Positions 4,862-6,205 of a stretch of DNA of 6,205 nucleotides are shown one piece after another. Numbering within the stretch: the first letter of the stretch is position 1; each line of letters starts with the position of its first letter. This DNA is from Candidatus Zixiibacteriota bacterium (GTDB taxonomy: Bacteria > Zixibacteria > MSB-5A5 > GN15 > FEB-12). A model generated the notes under the pieces. The model saw only the letters and a list, made by a program, of their open reading frames with translations, did not search any database and was not told the DNA's origin. Location of the stretch: positions 1-6,205 of the forward strand of contig JAUVAR010000171.1 of NCBI GenBank assembly GCA_030591625.1, given 5' to 3'. The position numbers and the translations under genes are program-made.

Positions 4862-6205
4862 TTATTCTGCATCATCTGTCTGGTTGTTTTGAATAAGCTG
4901 TGCTTCATGCAATTCACGCTGTGCTTCCTCTGCAGCTTTGCGTGTTGCATCAGCTTTCAATTCGTAGTATCGCAAGTCCATCTTGTAGGTAGTTGAGGTT
5001 GTGCCATCAGGATTATCAATTGACATCATTTCTGCATCAGGATGATCTCCTGGGTCTTCAGCAGCCCCCCAAATTACACCGTAATTCGTTGGAATGTACA
5101 TGGCTGTAATCCACCCTCTGACTTTGGTTATGGCTCCTGCCGAATTGCCACTGTATGCTTTAGTGGCGAGCCGGAAAGTATAGGTGCCTGCGGTCTTGTA
5201 GTAGGCTCGAGAATGGTAAGGAGAGTGATAGTTGCTACTGGTGTTGCCGCTTATACCCCAGTACATTCCATACGCAGCACTATAGCTTTCATTAAATGAT
5301 TCAGCAATCTGACTTAACCCATAGTTCGTACCCGATGTGCCATTAGTAAGGCCATCAATGTGGGCTGTGAGATAAATATACCCGTCTGCAGGGATAGTAA
5401 TCTCTACAGTACATAGGTCATTGAATGTTCCATCTCCTTGTGGGATGGTTTGCCAGTTATATTGTACACCGTTCGACATCCCGGGTTCATTTAGCATCTC
5501 TTTTGAGTTGATAGCATGTAAAGGTAACTGTACGCTGGAGTCACCGAATAGAGACAAATCAATAGAAGCAGATGTTCCGGCACCAGTCATTATCAGGGCT
5601 GGATGGTTTTTACCGTTTCGATTTCCATCCAAAGTTATGCCCTGATTACCACTATTGTTCCGATAAAGCGAGAAAAACCCACCCCCGTCAAGGTCAGCTT
5701 GTAGTTCTGCCAGGCGATTGCCTGAGCTGCCATCATGTAAAGATATGGAAGAGCTATTTGCATAAGCTCGGATTTTCAGTGAAGGGTAAATATATCCGTA
5801 CCTATTAACCCAGACTTCGCCGTTTGTAACTCCGGCTGTTCCTATCATAAGTGAAGGCAGTTGAAGTAGTCCAGTCATCGTATGGTCGCCTGTCTTTCCG
5901 ACGTACTGATCTCCAGCGACAGTGAGTGCTGTATCTGCTCGCAGAGCATGGAGTGCATATCCTGCAGAAGTTAGTTTTGTTCTTGGTGAAAGTTCAGGGT
6001 CAGCTCCAATTTTAATACCAAGCCACACGTTATCATTATTAGTGAAAATAGCAGGATCGAGAGCTATAGTATCTCCAAGGTTGTAGCTGAACAAACCATT
6101 GATAACATTGATTTGTCTGAATGATGAATTCCAAAGTTCTGTCCCGCCAGATGCTGCATCGTAAATTCTGAATTGAATTAAATAAGGACCATTAGCTACA
6201 GGTAG
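4862..6205 (-). CDS. Exported fibre-like protein, paralogue 3 (N-terminus outside window)
   Basis: The frame is open to the last base, giving 447 residues that begin LPVANGPYLIQFRIYD. By alignment with the other two, about 41 residues including the signal peptide are missing, so the TTG at 6094 is not the true start. Visible in order, in partial numbering: GLFSYNLGDT (37-46), PRTKLTSAGYALHALRADTA, KTGDHTMTGLL (104-114, the tail-fibre-like motif with one extra residue), GGGFFSLYRNNSGNQGITLD, LPLHAINSKEMLNEPGMS (227-244), the single cysteine (265, NDLCTVEITIP), the beta-rich domain ending RGWITAMYIPTNYG, and a final TYKMDLRYYELKA plus Lys/Glu/Gln helix. It is the most diverged of the three: the DD of LPDDAISS is LH, and the variable middle shares little with its neighbours. 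It is the most upstream of the three, so the promoter for the cluster is probably beyond the right edge. Confidence 0.83.
   Translation of the reverse strand, partial: LPVANGPYLIQFRIYDAASGGTELWNSSFRQINVINGLFSYNLGDTIALDPAIFTNNDNVWLGIKIGADPELSPRTKLTSAGYALHALRADTALTVAGDQYVGKTGDHTMTGLLQLPSLMIGTAGVTNGEVWVNRYGYIYPSLKIRAYANSSSISLHDGSSGNRLAELQADLDGGGFFSLYRNNSGNQGITLDGNRNGKNHPALIMTGAGTSASIDLSLFGDSSVQLPLHAINSKEMLNEPGMSNGVQYNWQTIPQGDGTFNDLCTVEITIPADGYIYLTAHIDGLTNGTSGTNYGLSQIAESFNESYSAAYGMYWGISGNTSSNYHSPYHSRAYYKTAGTYTFRLATKAYSGNSAGAITKVRGWITAMYIPTNYGVIWGAAEDPGDHPDAEMMSIDNPDGTTSTTYKMDLRYYELKADATRKAAEEAQRELHEAQLIQNNQTDDAE
5927..5995. repeat. Near-identical DNA block shared by paralogues 2 and 3, copy B
   Basis: This is the partner of 4413-4481, at a constant offset of 1514 bases, with 67 of 69 bases identical. 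Flanking sequence is clearly more diverged on both sides. Confidence 0.9.

Noticed and set aside
4862..6094. Paralogue 3 starting at TTG 6094
   Set aside because: The frame is open and homologous to the other paralogues up to the last base of the window; the true start lies outside.
1..6205. CRISPR array, insertion sequence ends or replication origin
   Set aside because: No regularly spaced short repeats, no transposase and no terminal inverted repeats or iterons were seen; the only mobility-related gene is the partial recombinase.

Overview
The window looks like chromosomal DNA of an uncultured bacterium from the FCB/Zixibacteria-like part of the tree. This is an inference, resting mainly on the double type I dockerin with the repeated block VDIGDLTALIDYLFISYT and on tandem exported fibre-like proteins that begin with a YQGxLxD...LFSYNLGDT module. 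Apart from one truncated recombinase at the left edge, everything reads on the minus strand. No stretch over 300 bases lacks a gene.

Left edge (1-386): the C-terminal end of a serine recombinase runs rightwards into the 3' half of a tRNA-His(GTG) gene on the opposite strand. Its last five codons and its stop lie inside the tRNA. This looks like the end of an integrated element abutting its tRNA target, with the element to the left and the host chromosome to the right. The tRNA has a good sigma70-type promoter (TTGACA-16-TATTTT) whose -35 box is embedded in a long inverted repeat. It lacks the usual G-1:C73 histidine identity pair.

511-834: a 107-residue IscA/HesB-like protein, read correctly only if the in-frame TGA at 730-732 is translated as selenocysteine. 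The TGA sits at residue 35, the position of the first iron-sulfur cysteine in IscA. A hairpin of 8 bp with a GGA loop lies 26 nt downstream, as expected for a bacterial SECIS element. A conventional gene caller would truncate or miss this gene.

935-1736: a small secreted dockerin protein with its own promoter (TTGACA-16-TATATT) and a strong intrinsic terminator.

1777-6205: three tandem paralogues of about 490 residues (the most upstream one is cut by the right edge). Each has or should have a signal peptide, then a conserved N-terminal module, a phage tail-fibre-like GDxMTGxL segment, a Gly-rich variable region, a predicted beta-sandwich domain with one invariant cysteine, and a C-terminal charged helix. 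Short intergenic gaps (47 and 89 bp) suggest co-transcription of at least the first two. They look like a family of surface or extracellular fibres with a conserved frame and a variable middle. Patchy DNA identity among the copies suggests gene conversion. Function is unknown.
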